A stretch of DNA of 64,000 bases from Amycolatopsis australiensis (GCF_900119165.1 NZ_FPJG01000001.1:8786-72785); one strand, 5' to 3'. Shown: positions 37,806-46,428, counted from the stretch's first letter. Notes: generated by a model from the letters alone, not told the origin. Numbers and translations are program-made.

Positions 37806-38609
37806 ATGTTCTTCAGCGGAACCACTGTTCCCGGCGGGGCATCGGAGAACGAGGACTGGCTAGCCGCAACTCCAGACCTGATCGTGGTGCTCGACGGCGC
37901 CACCGTGCGCACCGAAACTGGCTGTCACCACGGTCCCGCGTGGTACACCCGCAAGCTCGGAGCCGCCATCATCGCCAGTGCGGCCGATCGAAACCTGACG
38001 CTCTCGCAAGTGCTTGCCAACGCCATCGTCGAGGTCGCGAAGCTTCATCCGCAGTGCGACCTCAAGCGTCCTGGCGCACCATCCGCAGGCGCAGCCATCG
38101 TCCGCCAAGACGGCAACATCCTGCGGTACATCGCTCTCGGCGATGTCTCGATAGTCCTGAAAACCGACGCTGATGTGGAAGTGGTCAGCGACGAGCGCGT
38201 CAGCGCCACCGCGCGGGCTGAGCGAGCCGAGGCCGATCGGTACCTCATAGGCGAGCCAGAAAAGGCTGCCGCACTGGTGAGGATGAAGGAAGCCGAGCTT
38301 GCCGCGCAGAACCAGGAAGGCGGCTACTGGATCGCCGCAGCGAACCCGGCCGCCGTCGAGCACGCTCTCGTCGGCCAACTCGATATCGCAACGATCACCC
38401 AGATCGCAGTCCTCAGCGACGGAGCCGCCCGACTAGTCAAAGACTTCAAGCTCGCCTCTTGGGACGAGGTCATCGAGCTGTTGGCCAGCTCCGGCCCGCA
38501 TCAGCTCATCAAGCGAGTGCGAGAAGTCGAAGAAGACGACCCGCTCGGCGAAAAGTACCGCCGTAACAAGAAGTCGGACGACGCCACCGCCGTATACGCG
38601 AGAATCTGA
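37806..38609 (+). CDS. PP2C-family protein phosphatase
   Basis: A 267-residue protein from ATG 37806. It keeps the PP2C metal-binding framework in a compact form: SENEDW (Asp17), VVLDGAT (Asp30), SAGAAIVR, IALGDVSIVL (Asp113), VLSDGAARL (Asp205) and SDDATAVYARI (Asp258/259). The family removes phosphate from Ser/Thr with two metal ions. It lacks the usual flanking regulatory domains and should act in the cytoplasm. Paired with the HTH/sensor gene upstream. A signalling or defence role is possible but unproven. Confidence 0.75.
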   Translation: MFFSGTTVPGGASENEDWLAATPDLIVVLDGATVRTETGCHHGPAWYTRKLGAAIIASAADRNLTLSQVLANAIVEVAKLHPQCDLKRPGAPSAGAAIVRQDGNILRYIALGDVSIVLKTDADVEVVSDERVSATARAERAEADRYLIGEPEKAAALVRMKEAELAAQNQEGGYWIAAANPAAVEHALVGQLDIATITQIAVLSDGAARLVKDFKLASWDEVIELLASSGPHQLIKRVREVEEDDPLGEKYRRNKKSDDATAVYARI

Positions 38610-38790
38610 CCACAGCCGCCTCGCGCGCAGCTCGCGCCGGCGCCGGACAGCAACCGGGCCAGGACGATGCCGAGCCGGGCGAGGGCCTGGCGGTTCGGTC
38701 GCCGCGAGCATCAAGCTCGACCGAAGTCGGAATCCGGTCGACGACGCCGGCGATGAAGCCGCCAATTGACTGCTGAGCATCGACGGCCAG

Positions 38791-39455
38791 GCGCCCGCCG
38801 ACGCGTCCGCCAACCCGCCAGGTCAGCGCCCGCCGAACCAGCCGACCGGCGCCCGCCGAACCCGCCAGATCGGCGCCCGCCGAACCCGCCGACCGGCGCC
38901 CGCCAACCCGCCAGATCAGCACCCGCCGAACCAGCCGACCGGCGCCCGCCGAACCCGCCAGATCAGCGCCCGCCGACGCACCCGCCAACCCGCCAGATCA
39001 GCACCCGCCGAACCAGCCGACCGGCGCCCGCCGAACCCGCCAGATCAGCGCCCGCCGACGCACCCGCCAACCCGCCAGATCGGCGCCCGCCGAACCCGCC
39101 GACCGGCGCCCGCCAACCCGCCAGATCAGCGCCCGCCAACCCGCCAGATCGGCGCCCGCCGAACCCGCCGACCGGCGCCCGCCAACCCGCCAGATCAGCA
39201 CCCGCCGAACCAGCCGACCGGCGCCCGCCGAACCCGCCGACCGGCGCCCGCCAACCCGCCAGATCGGCGCCCGCCGACGCACCCGCCAACCCGCCAGATC
39301 GGCGCCCGCCGACCCCGCAGACCGGCGCCCGCCAACCCGCCAGATCAGCGCCCGCCAACCCGCCAGATCAGCGCCCGCCAACCCGCCAGATCAGCGCCCG
39401 CCAACCCGCCAGATCGGCGCCCGCCAACCCGCCAGATCGGCGCCCGCCGAAGTCC
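38791..39455. repeat. about 27 tandem copies of a 23-bp G/C-strand-biased repeat
   Basis: The unit is GCGCCCGCCAACCCGCC plus AGATCA, AGATCG or GACCG(A/G)-type ends. I counted about 27 units by hand; most are 23 bp, and a few (near 38965, 39046, 39268) carry a 12-base insertion. The variants succeed one another in a partly ordered way, showing higher-order duplication. The plus strand is almost free of G-runs and the minus strand is G-rich. The length, near two helical turns, and the place beside parAB suggest iterons or a partition centromere. Confidence 0.9.
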
Positions 39456-40173
39456 TCTGGAGGTTTCACTGGCCCACACGAATTCGCGTCGGGAGCGGAG
39501 CCTGGTGACATCGCCGGGCTTACCGCCGCGCGGCCGGAGCGAGTGGCCATAACACGGTTACGAACGGCGCAGCGCCTGCTCGTCGGCGCTTCAGCCGGGA
39601 ATCGGAACAGGAAGATCGGGCTCACTGAGCGCCAGAGGCCTTCAAAGCGGCCAGACTTCCCCCAAGTCCAAGGCAGGCCACTTCGCCCGCTCCTGGGCGC
39701 TCTCAGCCGCTTTCCGGCCCAACTGGTGGCCGGGAGACACGTGTCCACGAGATGGCGTGGGCGGTTTACTCAGATGCAAACGTCTTACCGTCTGTCACGT
39801 TCAGTGATCTAGGAACACGGAACTCGGAACACGGCAGAAACTTGACAAGTGCAGCCCTACGCGCGTACGCGCGCAGCGCGCGTGGGCGCCCCAACCCGGA
39901 ACAACGGAGCGGCGATCTCGGAACTCCGGTGACGTAGACGCTGCGTGAGCGTGGCGCCCGTTCCTGCGCCTCGACTTCCAAGCCAGACGCAACAGCCTCG
40001 AACGTGTACCAACGGGACGGCAGCGGCCCGGCGCCCGACATGGACCGACAGGCATGGTCGTCGATGGCGAATTCTCGTGTGCGCGACGCCTGGTGGCCGT
40101 CGACGGCGCCAGGCCCGGGGCTTCTGACCCGCCATCGCGGCCGCCGCCGCCCGCAGGTCCCTCGGGCGGTGGG

Positions 40174-40192
40174 GTGGAAACGCCGTTACCAC
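40174..40192. promoter_or_regulatory. parS-like site 1
   Basis: GTGGAAACGCCGTTACCAC matches the palindromic consensus GTGGWAACGSCGTTWCCAC found four times around parAB. This copy lies 40 bases past the parB stop. Confidence 0.8.
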
Positions 40193-40234
40193 TCCACCGC
40201 CCGAGGCTCGGTGCGCCGCGACAGCGCACTCGGA

Positions 40235-41140
40235 TCAGCCTGCTTGTGCCACGTCTTCAGCGGGCTGGTCGGCCTCGGTCAGTAGGCGAATCAGCTCGGC
40301 AAGCTCTTCCGCGGTGAACCGCTCTCGGATGGATTGCGCGGCGATCGCCGGCGTGGATGCGCGGATATTGCGGCGCCGCGCGTGGGTGGTAACGGCGTTT
40401 CCACGCGCCACGGCGCGGTAGGGCCGGCCGGCTGCGACGATCTCCTGTTGCTCCGACTCCGAGAGCTCGCCGAACTGGCGAGCCAGCTCGATCTTCAGCT
40501 CGCCCCGCTCCAGCGCCGCACGCAGTTCGGGAATGAGCTTGCGCAGCGCAAGGCGCTGAGCGACGTAGACATGGGACTTGCCGATCCTGCGGCCGAGTTC
40601 TCGCTGAGAGATCCCGGTCCTGGCGAGAACGGCTTCCATCGCCTCGGCCTCATACAGCGGCGGCAGGTCCCGCCGTTGACCGTTCTCGATCAGCATCACC
40701 TCGTACATCGAGTTGACCTGGTCGTTGTTGACGATGATGTCGATCTCGTCGACGCCGGCGCGGCGGACGGCGAGCAGCCGCCGGTTGCCGATGAGGGTGA
40801 CCCACTCGGCGTTCCGGGCAAGCCGGTCGGCTTGGTCGGGGAATTCAGCGAGGAAGGCCTGGACCGAGCAGACGACGAGGGGCTGGATCACGCCGTGGCC
40901 GATGATGGTGTCGGCCAGCGCGGCGATCTCGTCGTCTTCACCAGCGGGACGCTTGTTCAGCGGGTTGACCGCCACCGTCGCGACTGCAGCGGTGAGCCTT
41001 CGCCCCGGCGTTTCGGCGCCGATAGCCGCGGTCGATGCCGGCTGGGGGGCCGACGGCGCGGCAACCTCAGGAGTGCCGGCGCGGGTCTCCTCGACCAGGT
41101 CTTCCTCAGCGAGCGCCGCGAGGTTGATCCGCTTGCCCAT
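40235..41140 (-). CDS. parB: ParB-type partition protein
   Basis: A 301-residue protein from ATG 41140, which shares a base with the parA stop. A basic head is followed by the ParB/Srx nuclease-like domain (about 57-155) with LIGNRRLLAVRRAG in place of the GERR CTPase motif. The central helix-turn-helix follows (ARTGISQRELGRRIGKSHVY, 173-192), then a helical dimer tail (AEELAELIRLL). ParB binds parS and spreads with CTP to drive segregation with ParA. A parS copy lies inside its own coding sequence, encoding residues 246-252 (GNAVTT). It shares an operon with parA. Confidence 0.85.
   Translation of the reverse strand: MGKRINLAALAEEDLVEETRAGTPEVAAPSAPQPASTAAIGAETPGRRLTAAVATVAVNPLNKRPAGEDDEIAALADTIIGHGVIQPLVVCSVQAFLAEFPDQADRLARNAEWVTLIGNRRLLAVRRAGVDEIDIIVNNDQVNSMYEVMLIENGQRRDLPPLYEAEAMEAVLARTGISQRELGRRIGKSHVYVAQRLALRKLIPELRAALERGELKIELARQFGELSESEQQEIVAAGRPYRAVARGNAVTTHARRRNIRASTPAIAAQSIRERFTAEELAELIRLLTEADQPAEDVAQAG
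40386..40404. promoter_or_regulatory. parS-like site 2, inside parB
   Basis: GTGGTAACGGCGTTTCCAC, the reverse-orientation form of the consensus GTGGWAACGSCGTTWCCAC, is embedded in the parB coding sequence where it encodes GNAVTT. Confidence 0.8.
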
Positions 41141-41865
41141 CAGCGGTCACCGGCCGGGGTGGAAACGCCGTTACCACCGTCGCTCGCGTGCTTCGGAACT
41201 CCGTCGCTGCTGCCGCCGAGCACCTCCAGCGCGAGCTTGAAGAAGTCCTGCCGTGCCTCCAGCGCAACGCGGTTCTTCGGGTACTGCACGACGGTCATGC
41301 CTTCGGCGGAGGCCCGCGTGTGCAGCTTGTAGTGCCGGATGACGGTGTTGAACCGCGGGAAGCGCTTCGCCGCGACGTAGCCCTTCGTCTGCTCCAGGTC
41401 GGCCTCGCCGTCCCGTGGATCCCAGTTGTTGATCAGGACGCGCCACGGCTTGCCGAACGGCTTGATGACCTTCTCGATCGAGCGGGCCGCCGGCGAGAAG
41501 GCAAGTGGCTCAGGCTCGATGGGGATGATGACGTCGTCGGCCTGCTCCAGGACCACCCGCAGGATCTCTTCCTTGTCCAGCGAACCCGGCGTGTCGACGA
41601 AGATGTGGGTGTACTTCTTGATCCGCTTGAGCTTCGACAGCAGCTCCGGGTTGTCGCTGCACTGCTCGAAGTCGAAGGGCAACGCGTCACCTGCGCGGGT
41701 TGCCCACTCGAGCATCGAGGCCTGCGGGTCGGTCGAAACTCCCAGGACTGGCGTGTCGTCAGGGGTGCCGCCCATCGTGTCGGCGACCACGGCGGCCAGA
41801 TTGACGGTGACCGTGGTCTTGCCGACGCCGCCCTTTTGGTTGGCAATGACATGGACGTATGCCAT
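41140..41865 (-). CDS. parA: ParA-type partition ATPase
   Basis: A 241-residue protein from ATG 41865 (GGAGG six bases upstream); the longer open frame upstream has no site and would run across parS 4. The deviant Walker A KGGVGKTT begins at residue 11 (Lys11, Lys16), followed by VSTDPQAS, IFVDTPGSL (Walker B) and INNWDPRDGEADLE. The absence of an N-terminal HTH makes it a small, type Ib-like ParA. It moves plasmids by ATP-dependent nucleoid binding. Its last codons (GGNGVSTP) are encoded by a parS copy. Confidence 0.9.
   Translation of the reverse strand: MAYVHVIANQKGGVGKTTVTVNLAAVVADTMGGTPDDTPVLGVSTDPQASMLEWATRAGDALPFDFEQCSDNPELLSKLKRIKKYTHIFVDTPGSLDKEEILRVVLEQADDVIIPIEPEPLAFSPAARSIEKVIKPFGKPWRVLINNWDPRDGEADLEQTKGYVAAKRFPRFNTVIRHYKLHTRASAEGMTVVQYPKNRVALEARQDFFKLALEVLGGSSDGVPKHASDGGNGVSTPAGDR
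41159..41177. promoter_or_regulatory. parS-like site 3, at the parA 3' end
   Basis: GTGGAAACGCCGTTACCAC lies inside the last codons of parA (encoding GNGVST) and 19 bases before the parB start. Confidence 0.8.
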
Positions 41866-42210
41866 GAAGAACCTCCGTGTGCTTCCCAGGCCGCCATGAC
41901 GGGCCCGGTACTTCGGAATGTGTGCGCGCACAGGATGGCATGCCGGGTCGCGAAACCAGGGTGGAAACGGCGTTACCACCCGGATCGTCACCCGAACCAC
42001 GGTGCTCAACGGCGCGAACGCTCTTCGAGGGCGGGATTGCCAGTGCGGTCGCCAAGGACCTGATAGCGCGGTCGGGATCGAGCGCGGCACCTTCACTTGG
42101 CTTGACGGCGTGGCGCCGAGCGGCGGCTTCGCACGTCGAGACGCGGGGGACTCGTGACACCCGAGCGCGCTACATCGACGTTCAGGACGAAGACGACGAC
42201 GCCGGGAACG
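41866..42210. other. parA upstream region
   Basis: No gene supported. It contains parS-like site 4 (41961-41979) and should hold the divergent promoters of parAB and the 42211 gene. No clear -35/-10 pair could be chosen. Confidence 0.5.
41961..41979. promoter_or_regulatory. parS-like site 4, upstream of parA
   Basis: GTGGAAACGGCGTTACCAC, a consensus copy 96 bases upstream of the parA start. ParB binding here could also repress parAB transcription. Confidence 0.8.
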
Positions 42211-42558
42211 ATGACCGGCATGACGAAAAGTGAGGGGCGCGCCGCGCTCTACGACCTGCCTGCCGTACGGCGTCGCAGCCCGGCGAGCCGCAGTCTTCGA
42301 AGTCTCTGCATCGCGATAACCGCGGCCAGTCTCCTGACATCGATCACCGCGGCCCGGGTGGCCCAGCCCGCCGTCTTTCACCGCATCCTCGAGGGTTTCC
42401 CTGCCTGGATCACAGTCGTCTTGAAGGCTGTGTCGATAGGAGTACTCGTATTCCCGGTGGTGGCATGGGTGTGCTACGTGCCGGCCTGCCGCCAGTACGA
42501 CGCCGACTACTACCGTCGCGTAGCCGCTCGACGCTCCGCCATGACGGACGTCGAATGA
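42211..42558 (+). CDS. two-helix membrane protein
   Basis: A 115-residue protein from ATG 42211 (GGGAACG just upstream; ATG 42220 is possible). A basic head (TGMTKSEGRAALYDLPAVRR) precedes helices LCIAITAASLLTSITAARVA and AWITVVLKAVSIGVLVFPVV, ending with YYRRVAARRSAMTDVE. Both ends should be cytoplasmic. No family recognised. It is divergent from parA. Confidence 0.6.
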   Translation: MTGMTKSEGRAALYDLPAVRRRSPASRSLRSLCIAITAASLLTSITAARVAQPAVFHRILEGFPAWITVVLKAVSIGVLVFPVVAWVCYVPACRQYDADYYRRVAARRSAMTDVE

Positions 42559-42893
42559 ACTGAAGACCTCGCGGAGCCACGTACAAGCGCGGGGTAGGTC
42601 CTCCCGCCGCTGACGTGCCCGGAGTCAGCGGTCGATCATCTCGGCGGGTCGTGCCAGCGTCTCCACCTCGCCGCAGCGCACGCAGTGGACGTGCCGCGGA
42701 GCGGAGCCCGACTCGGCGCGCCATTTCCGCCCGGAACTCAGCTTGGGCTCGAGCCCGGCCCTCAACCCGGCTCGTCGAGAGGATCTGCCAGCTCCGCAAC
42801 CTGGATGCCCGGTCTATACGCCACAGCAGTGCTGTACTTTGGATACAGCACTGCTGTGGCATGGTCATGGCTGCCGAGTAGGGAGTGGATGCA
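42559..42893. other. intergenic region with a perfect operator
   Basis: No gene supported. The notable element is the perfect 16-bp inverted repeat at 42821-42859. TATACG and GGATAC within it could be -10 elements for the 42894 gene. Confidence 0.5.
42821..42859. promoter_or_regulatory. perfect 16-bp inverted repeat built from two palindromes
   Basis: CCACAGCAGTGCTGTA (42821-42836) is perfectly complementary to TACAGCACTGCTGTGG (42844-42859). Each arm contains its own 13-base palindrome, ACAGCAGTGCTGT (42823-42835) and ACAGCACTGCTGT (42845-42857), centres 22 bp apart. Two adjacent dimer sites at two helical turns just upstream of the 42894 gene are a strong operator signature. Confidence 0.75.
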
Positions 42894-44270
42894 ATGACGT
42901 GGACCGACGAACCGGTGGCCAACGGGTTGCGCACGGATCACCCGTGGCCGAACCTGCCGTTCGTGGACGACGGGCACATCCCGATCGAGGACCCGGACGC
43001 GGTTGAAGGTCTGGGGCGCGGGGCGGGCGGCGGCCTGTGGGGGCGCTGCGACCGCGACACGGCCACCGGGGAGTGGGCAGCCTTCACCACCGACCCGAAG
43101 AACCACGACTTCGCGTGGGTGCTGCGCTTTCACCCCGAGCATGGCCTGTCGGTCCTGCTCTATCGCGACGACGACGGGGCCGGCGCCCACGACGAATGGT
43201 TCGGCGACAAGGCCCTGATGACCCGCCTCGGCGGCTACTGGTGGGACGGGACCACCTGGTACCGGCCCCGCCAGGTGATGAACTGGGCCACCGAGAGCTA
43301 CATGCGCCGCCCGGTGTCACGGCCCACGGTGATCACGGCGGCCGACCTGCTCGACGACAGCTGCCGGCCCGAGCGGGGCACGGTTGCCAAGATCGTGGGA
43401 TTCACGCCCGGCCCGCCGGTGCCCCCGCAGCAGTGGCGCCACGACCTGGCCCGCTGGGCCCAGCACCGCTCCGACCGTCCGGGTGCCCTGGCCCTGGAGC
43501 AGTGCGTCGTGACGCTCAACGCTCCCGAGCTGGCCGAGTCCGCGCTGCTCGGGGTGGAGGAGTTCGCCGCTGAGGCCGGGATCGCCGCAGCGACCCTGCG
43601 CGCCTACATCGCCCGCGACGAAGCCGACATCCCCGAGCCCCAGGTCACCGACGGCGGCCGCAAACGATGGTCCCGCCCGGTCGTGACCGACTGGCTCGAG
43701 CAACGCCGCCGCGCCCCGGGCAACGCCGCCGCCGTCCTCGCCGGCAACGACACCGCCGACGAGAACGCCTCAGGCTCGATCTCGCCGGCGTTGCGGCGGC
43801 TGTGGACCCGGTTAACGACCATGCTGCTGCGCGAGCTGTGGGAACAGCCCGCAGCCCGGCGACGCTGGTCCCGGCCCTTCCGCAACGAGCAGGCCGCGAA
43901 CGACCTGGCAGAGCAGCTGGGCTGGGTCGCGGCGGTCAATGCCGACGCCGCGATCCCGGTCAACGACCTGGCCTGGATGATCCAGCAGGGCGTGCTGTGG
44001 GAACTGCAGCGCTTCCGCGACACGATGTCGGTGGTCGGCCACGTCAGCCTGACCCGCCAGGCCGGGCACGCGCTGGGCTGGTTCATCGAGCAGGCACCCG
44101 GCCGGGTTCCCGCCCTGTTCGGGGCCATCGTCCGGCACGCCAAGGACGACCTGGACATCCCCGCCGACGTGGTCGAGAAGTCCCTGCGCCAGTCCCTCAT
44201 GTCCCACGGCGGCATGCCACCAGAACGCGTGGACGAGTTCTTCGCCGTGACGTTCCCGCCGCAGAAGTAG
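42894..44270 (+). CDS. MerR/excisionase-type HTH protein
   Basis: A 458-residue protein from ATG 42894 (GGGAG eight bases upstream). The amino third is beta-rich and Trp-rich (WVLRFHPEHGLSVLLYRDD; GGYWWDGTTWYRPRQVMNWA). Around residues 220-270 is an AlpA/MerR-like winged helix (EEFAAEAGIAAATLRAYIAR ... RKRWSRPVVTDWLEQ). The carboxy third is helical. It is preceded by a perfect operator and may be a regulator or DNA-binding adaptor; its size argues against a simple excisionase. Family not identified. Confidence 0.65.
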   Translation: MTWTDEPVANGLRTDHPWPNLPFVDDGHIPIEDPDAVEGLGRGAGGGLWGRCDRDTATGEWAAFTTDPKNHDFAWVLRFHPEHGLSVLLYRDDDGAGAHDEWFGDKALMTRLGGYWWDGTTWYRPRQVMNWATESYMRRPVSRPTVITAADLLDDSCRPERGTVAKIVGFTPGPPVPPQQWRHDLARWAQHRSDRPGALALEQCVVTLNAPELAESALLGVEEFAAEAGIAAATLRAYIARDEADIPEPQVTDGGRKRWSRPVVTDWLEQRRRAPGNAAAVLAGNDTADENASGSISPALRRLWTRLTTMLLRELWEQPAARRRWSRPFRNEQAANDLAEQLGWVAAVNADAAIPVNDLAWMIQQGVLWELQRFRDTMSVVGHVSLTRQAGHALGWFIEQAPGRVPALFGAIVRHAKDDLDIPADVVEKSLRQSLMSHGGMPPERVDEFFAVTFPPQK

Positions 44271-44379
44271 CCATCTGGCCACCCGAACGGTGGCAGCACG
44301 GACCGGTGCCTGCTCGTACCGTCGATTACGAGCAGGCACCGGCAGGTGCCGCAACGTGTGCACGCGGGAGGGCGACGGA

Positions 44380-45465
44380 ATGCTGGTGCGGGTGCAACCG
44401 GGCACCGGGTCCGCTGCGCACGGCCTCTCCGGCGCCGAGGCGAAGGTCCACGACTTGCTGGCCGGCTGGGCCCACGGCACCGACTACGCGATCGGCGGGC
44501 TGGCGCTGCTGAACGTCAACATCCCCGACAAGCGCAGCACCCGGCAGGTCGACGGGCTGCTGTTCCTGCCCACCGGCCTGGCCGTGCTCGAGGTCAAAGG
44601 CTTCACCACCCCGCAGACCGGCACGCTGGTGATCCCGCCGAACGGCCCGTGGCTGGTCGACGGGCAGCCGGCAGCGATCCATACCCTCGCCGGGCTCCCG
44701 AACCCCGGCGAGCAGGTGAAGGCCGGGGTCTATGCGGCCAAGAGCGCGTTCGCCGGCATCCCGGGCGGCAAGGGGTTCATCCGCGGCCTGGTCGTGCTCG
44801 CCCCGACCGGCAAGCTCCGGCTTCCGCCGGGCAAGGACCTGGCCGGTCCCGGCGTCGACGTCGCTCTGGCCACCCCGACCAGCCTGCGCAAGGTCCTGCA
44901 CCGCTACCGCGCCCAGCCGCTGGCCTGGACCGTCGACGACGTCCTAGCCGCCTGCACCGCCCTCGCCCTGACCGAGCTCGCGCCCGGCCGCGCCGACCTG
45001 CTCACCGAAGGCTTCCCCGAACACCTGCCACCCCCACCCGACCGGCCCGAACCGCCGATCAAAGCCCCGATCCCGCCGCCCGTCGAGCCCGCTCTGGGTA
45101 GCGCCCCACATCGGGAGCCGATCGTGCGGCGCCCGGCATCCGCGGGCGGACGCAGCGCACCGCATCCCCGCCGGCCGGTTCCTGCCGCGACTCCCGCGGC
45201 CCGGACCGCTCCGGCGAGCACGCCCCCGCCGAAGGCACCCGCCCCGCCGCGGCGCGCGCGGCAAGTTCCTGCCGGGCACAGCCTGCCGCGGCCGAAAACC
45301 ACATCGTCCTCGCGGCCCGCGGCGCGGCCGCGCCCGGTGACCGAGGCACGCGCAGGCGCGCGACCGCGGCGGATTCCGTGGGGGCTGATCGTGGCACTGG
45401 CGCTGATCTGCGCGGTCGGCATCACCGCCGCGGTCCTCGTCGGCCACGCATTCCACGGCAGCTGA
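44380..45465 (+). CDS. NERD-domain nuclease-like membrane protein
   Basis: A 361-residue protein from ATG 44380 (GGGAGGGCGACGG upstream). The first 190 residues form a NERD domain: QVDGLLFLPTGLAVLEVKG with Asp58, Glu71-x-Lys73 as the PD-(D/E)xK-type catalytic set, then KAGVYAAKSAF and VVLAPTGKL. A Pro-rich linker (240-330) leads to one C-terminal helix (WGLIVALALICAVGITAAVL). NERD proteins are predicted nucleases, often membrane-tethered and plasmid- or phage-linked; substrate unknown. Confidence 0.75.
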   Translation: MLVRVQPGTGSAAHGLSGAEAKVHDLLAGWAHGTDYAIGGLALLNVNIPDKRSTRQVDGLLFLPTGLAVLEVKGFTTPQTGTLVIPPNGPWLVDGQPAAIHTLAGLPNPGEQVKAGVYAAKSAFAGIPGGKGFIRGLVVLAPTGKLRLPPGKDLAGPGVDVALATPTSLRKVLHRYRAQPLAWTVDDVLAACTALALTELAPGRADLLTEGFPEHLPPPPDRPEPPIKAPIPPPVEPALGSAPHREPIVRRPASAGGRSAPHPRRPVPAATPAARTAPASTPPPKAPAPPRRARQVPAGHSLPRPKTTSSSRPAARPRPVTEARAGARPRRIPWGLIVALALICAVGITAAVLVGHAFHGS

Positions 45466-45483
45466 GCCTGCGGCCGCAGGACG

Positions 45484-46269
45484 CTACGGCGCGGGATCGT
45501 GGGTGGCGCGGTAAATCTCCAGCGCCCGGCGTAGCCCTGCGGTGTCCAGCAGCAGGTCCACCATCGGATCGGCTGGCGGAAGCGGCTCCCCGTTGAGCGC
45601 CTCGGCGATCCGCGTGAGCGCGGCCTCGGGCATCCGGGAAGCGGCCAGCTGCTCGACCAGCCTTGGGTAGCGGGCTCGCGTCGCCGTGCTGAACAGCCCG
45701 GTCGCCCCCGCGTGCGGCACGGCGGCCATCCCACCGTCACCGGCGTCGGCCGGTTCGGCGGCAGCCTCGGCTGGGTCGGGGCCGGTGTAGGGCAGGACGG
45801 CGCGGATGATCTCGAGGGTGCCGGGGCCGATGTTGTTGACCCCGAGCATCGCCGTGTCCGGGCAGGCCTGGACTTCTTCGGTGTGGACGAACCCGCCCCG
45901 GGACAGCTGGGTGTAGCCGCGGCCGGTACCGCCGCTGGCCTCGCGGATCGCCTGCTGGACGGTGTGCAGCAGAGTGCGGGTCTCGGGCATCGGCTGCAGC
46001 GTCCACCCGGTCACCGCGCCGCAGCCGTAGAGGTGGCGCAGCTGCTCGGCCATCGCGCTGGCGCCAACGACATGCAGCACCCGGCCCGGCACGACCCGGC
46101 ACACGCGCGCGGTGCCGTACAGGGAATCCTCGGCGCGGCGACCGCCGGCGACCTCCCAGTGCTCGCCGCGGTCGTAGAAGTCGAACGCCTCTGCGATTCG
46201 GGCCGCTTCCTGCTCCGGGGTCCGGACCGCCGGCACGCCCGAGCTCGCACTGTCGACGTCGTCGGCCAT
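45484..46269 (-). CDS. hypothetical protein
   Basis: A 261-residue protein. Acidic head (ARTPEQEAARIAEAFDFYDR-like), then VCRVVPGRVLHVVGASAMAE, QPMPETRTLLHTVQQAIREA and VNNIGPGTLEIIRAVLP, the last resembling a helix-hairpin-helix (G-x-G). The tail is helical (LVEQLAASRMPEAALTRIAE). Soluble. It is convergent with the NERD gene and close to a zinc-ribbon mini-gene upstream. Function unknown. Confidence 0.65.
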   Translation of the reverse strand: MADDVDSASSGVPAVRTPEQEAARIAEAFDFYDRGEHWEVAGGRRAEDSLYGTARVCRVVPGRVLHVVGASAMAEQLRHLYGCGAVTGWTLQPMPETRTLLHTVQQAIREASGGTGRGYTQLSRGGFVHTEEVQACPDTAMLGVNNIGPGTLEIIRAVLPYTGPDPAEAAAEPADAGDGGMAAVPHAGATGLFSTATRARYPRLVEQLAASRMPEAALTRIAEALNGEPLPPADPMVDLLLDTAGLRRALEIYRATHDPAP

Positions 46270-46281
46270 CGTCTGCTCCGG

Positions 46282-46428
46282 CTAGTGGGGGAGCGCGGCG
46301 TAGATCTCGCGCGCGGTCTGGCTCGTGAGCAGGTTCCGGCACGAATCGCACAAGATCACGGTCTTGTCCACCGGCACGTTCCCGCACTTGAAGCACGTCC
46401 GCTCGGTCGCCTCGGCTGCCTCCGACAC
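46282..46428 (-). CDS. 48-residue zinc-ribbon protein
   Basis: Read from GTG 46428 (GGGGGCAGGT upstream). SEAAEATERTCFKCGNVPVD is followed by LCDSCRNLLTSQTAREIYA. Two C-x2-C pairs spaced by 20 residues make a compact zinc ribbon. The gene ends 12 bases before the start of the next minus-strand gene, so they probably share a transcript. May be a DNA- or RNA-binding adaptor. Confidence 0.6.
   Translation of the reverse strand: MSEAAEATERTCFKCGNVPVDKTVILCDSCRNLLTSQTAREIYAALPH

Larger units (their letters stand above)
38610..40234. other. 1.6-kb non-coding region with 23-bp repeat array
   Basis: No gene is supported. Bases 38791-39455 are the tandem repeat array, whose 23-bp unit leaves all frames open, so long frames here are artefacts. 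From 39800 to 39960 there are short repeats (GGAACACGGAACTCGGAACACGG-like, GCGCGTACGCGCG). A parS-like site lies at 40174-40192. Likely a centromere and/or origin region downstream of parB. Confidence 0.65.

Noticed and set aside
38791..39455. CRISPR array
   Set aside because: Repeats are directly adjacent without unique spacers, and no cas genes exist in the window.
38766..39812. A 348-codon plus-strand frame and two 130-codon minus-strand frames over the 23-bp repeats
   Set aside because: All frames stay open because of the repeat composition. The unit is not a multiple of three, and there is no ribosome site or plausible protein.
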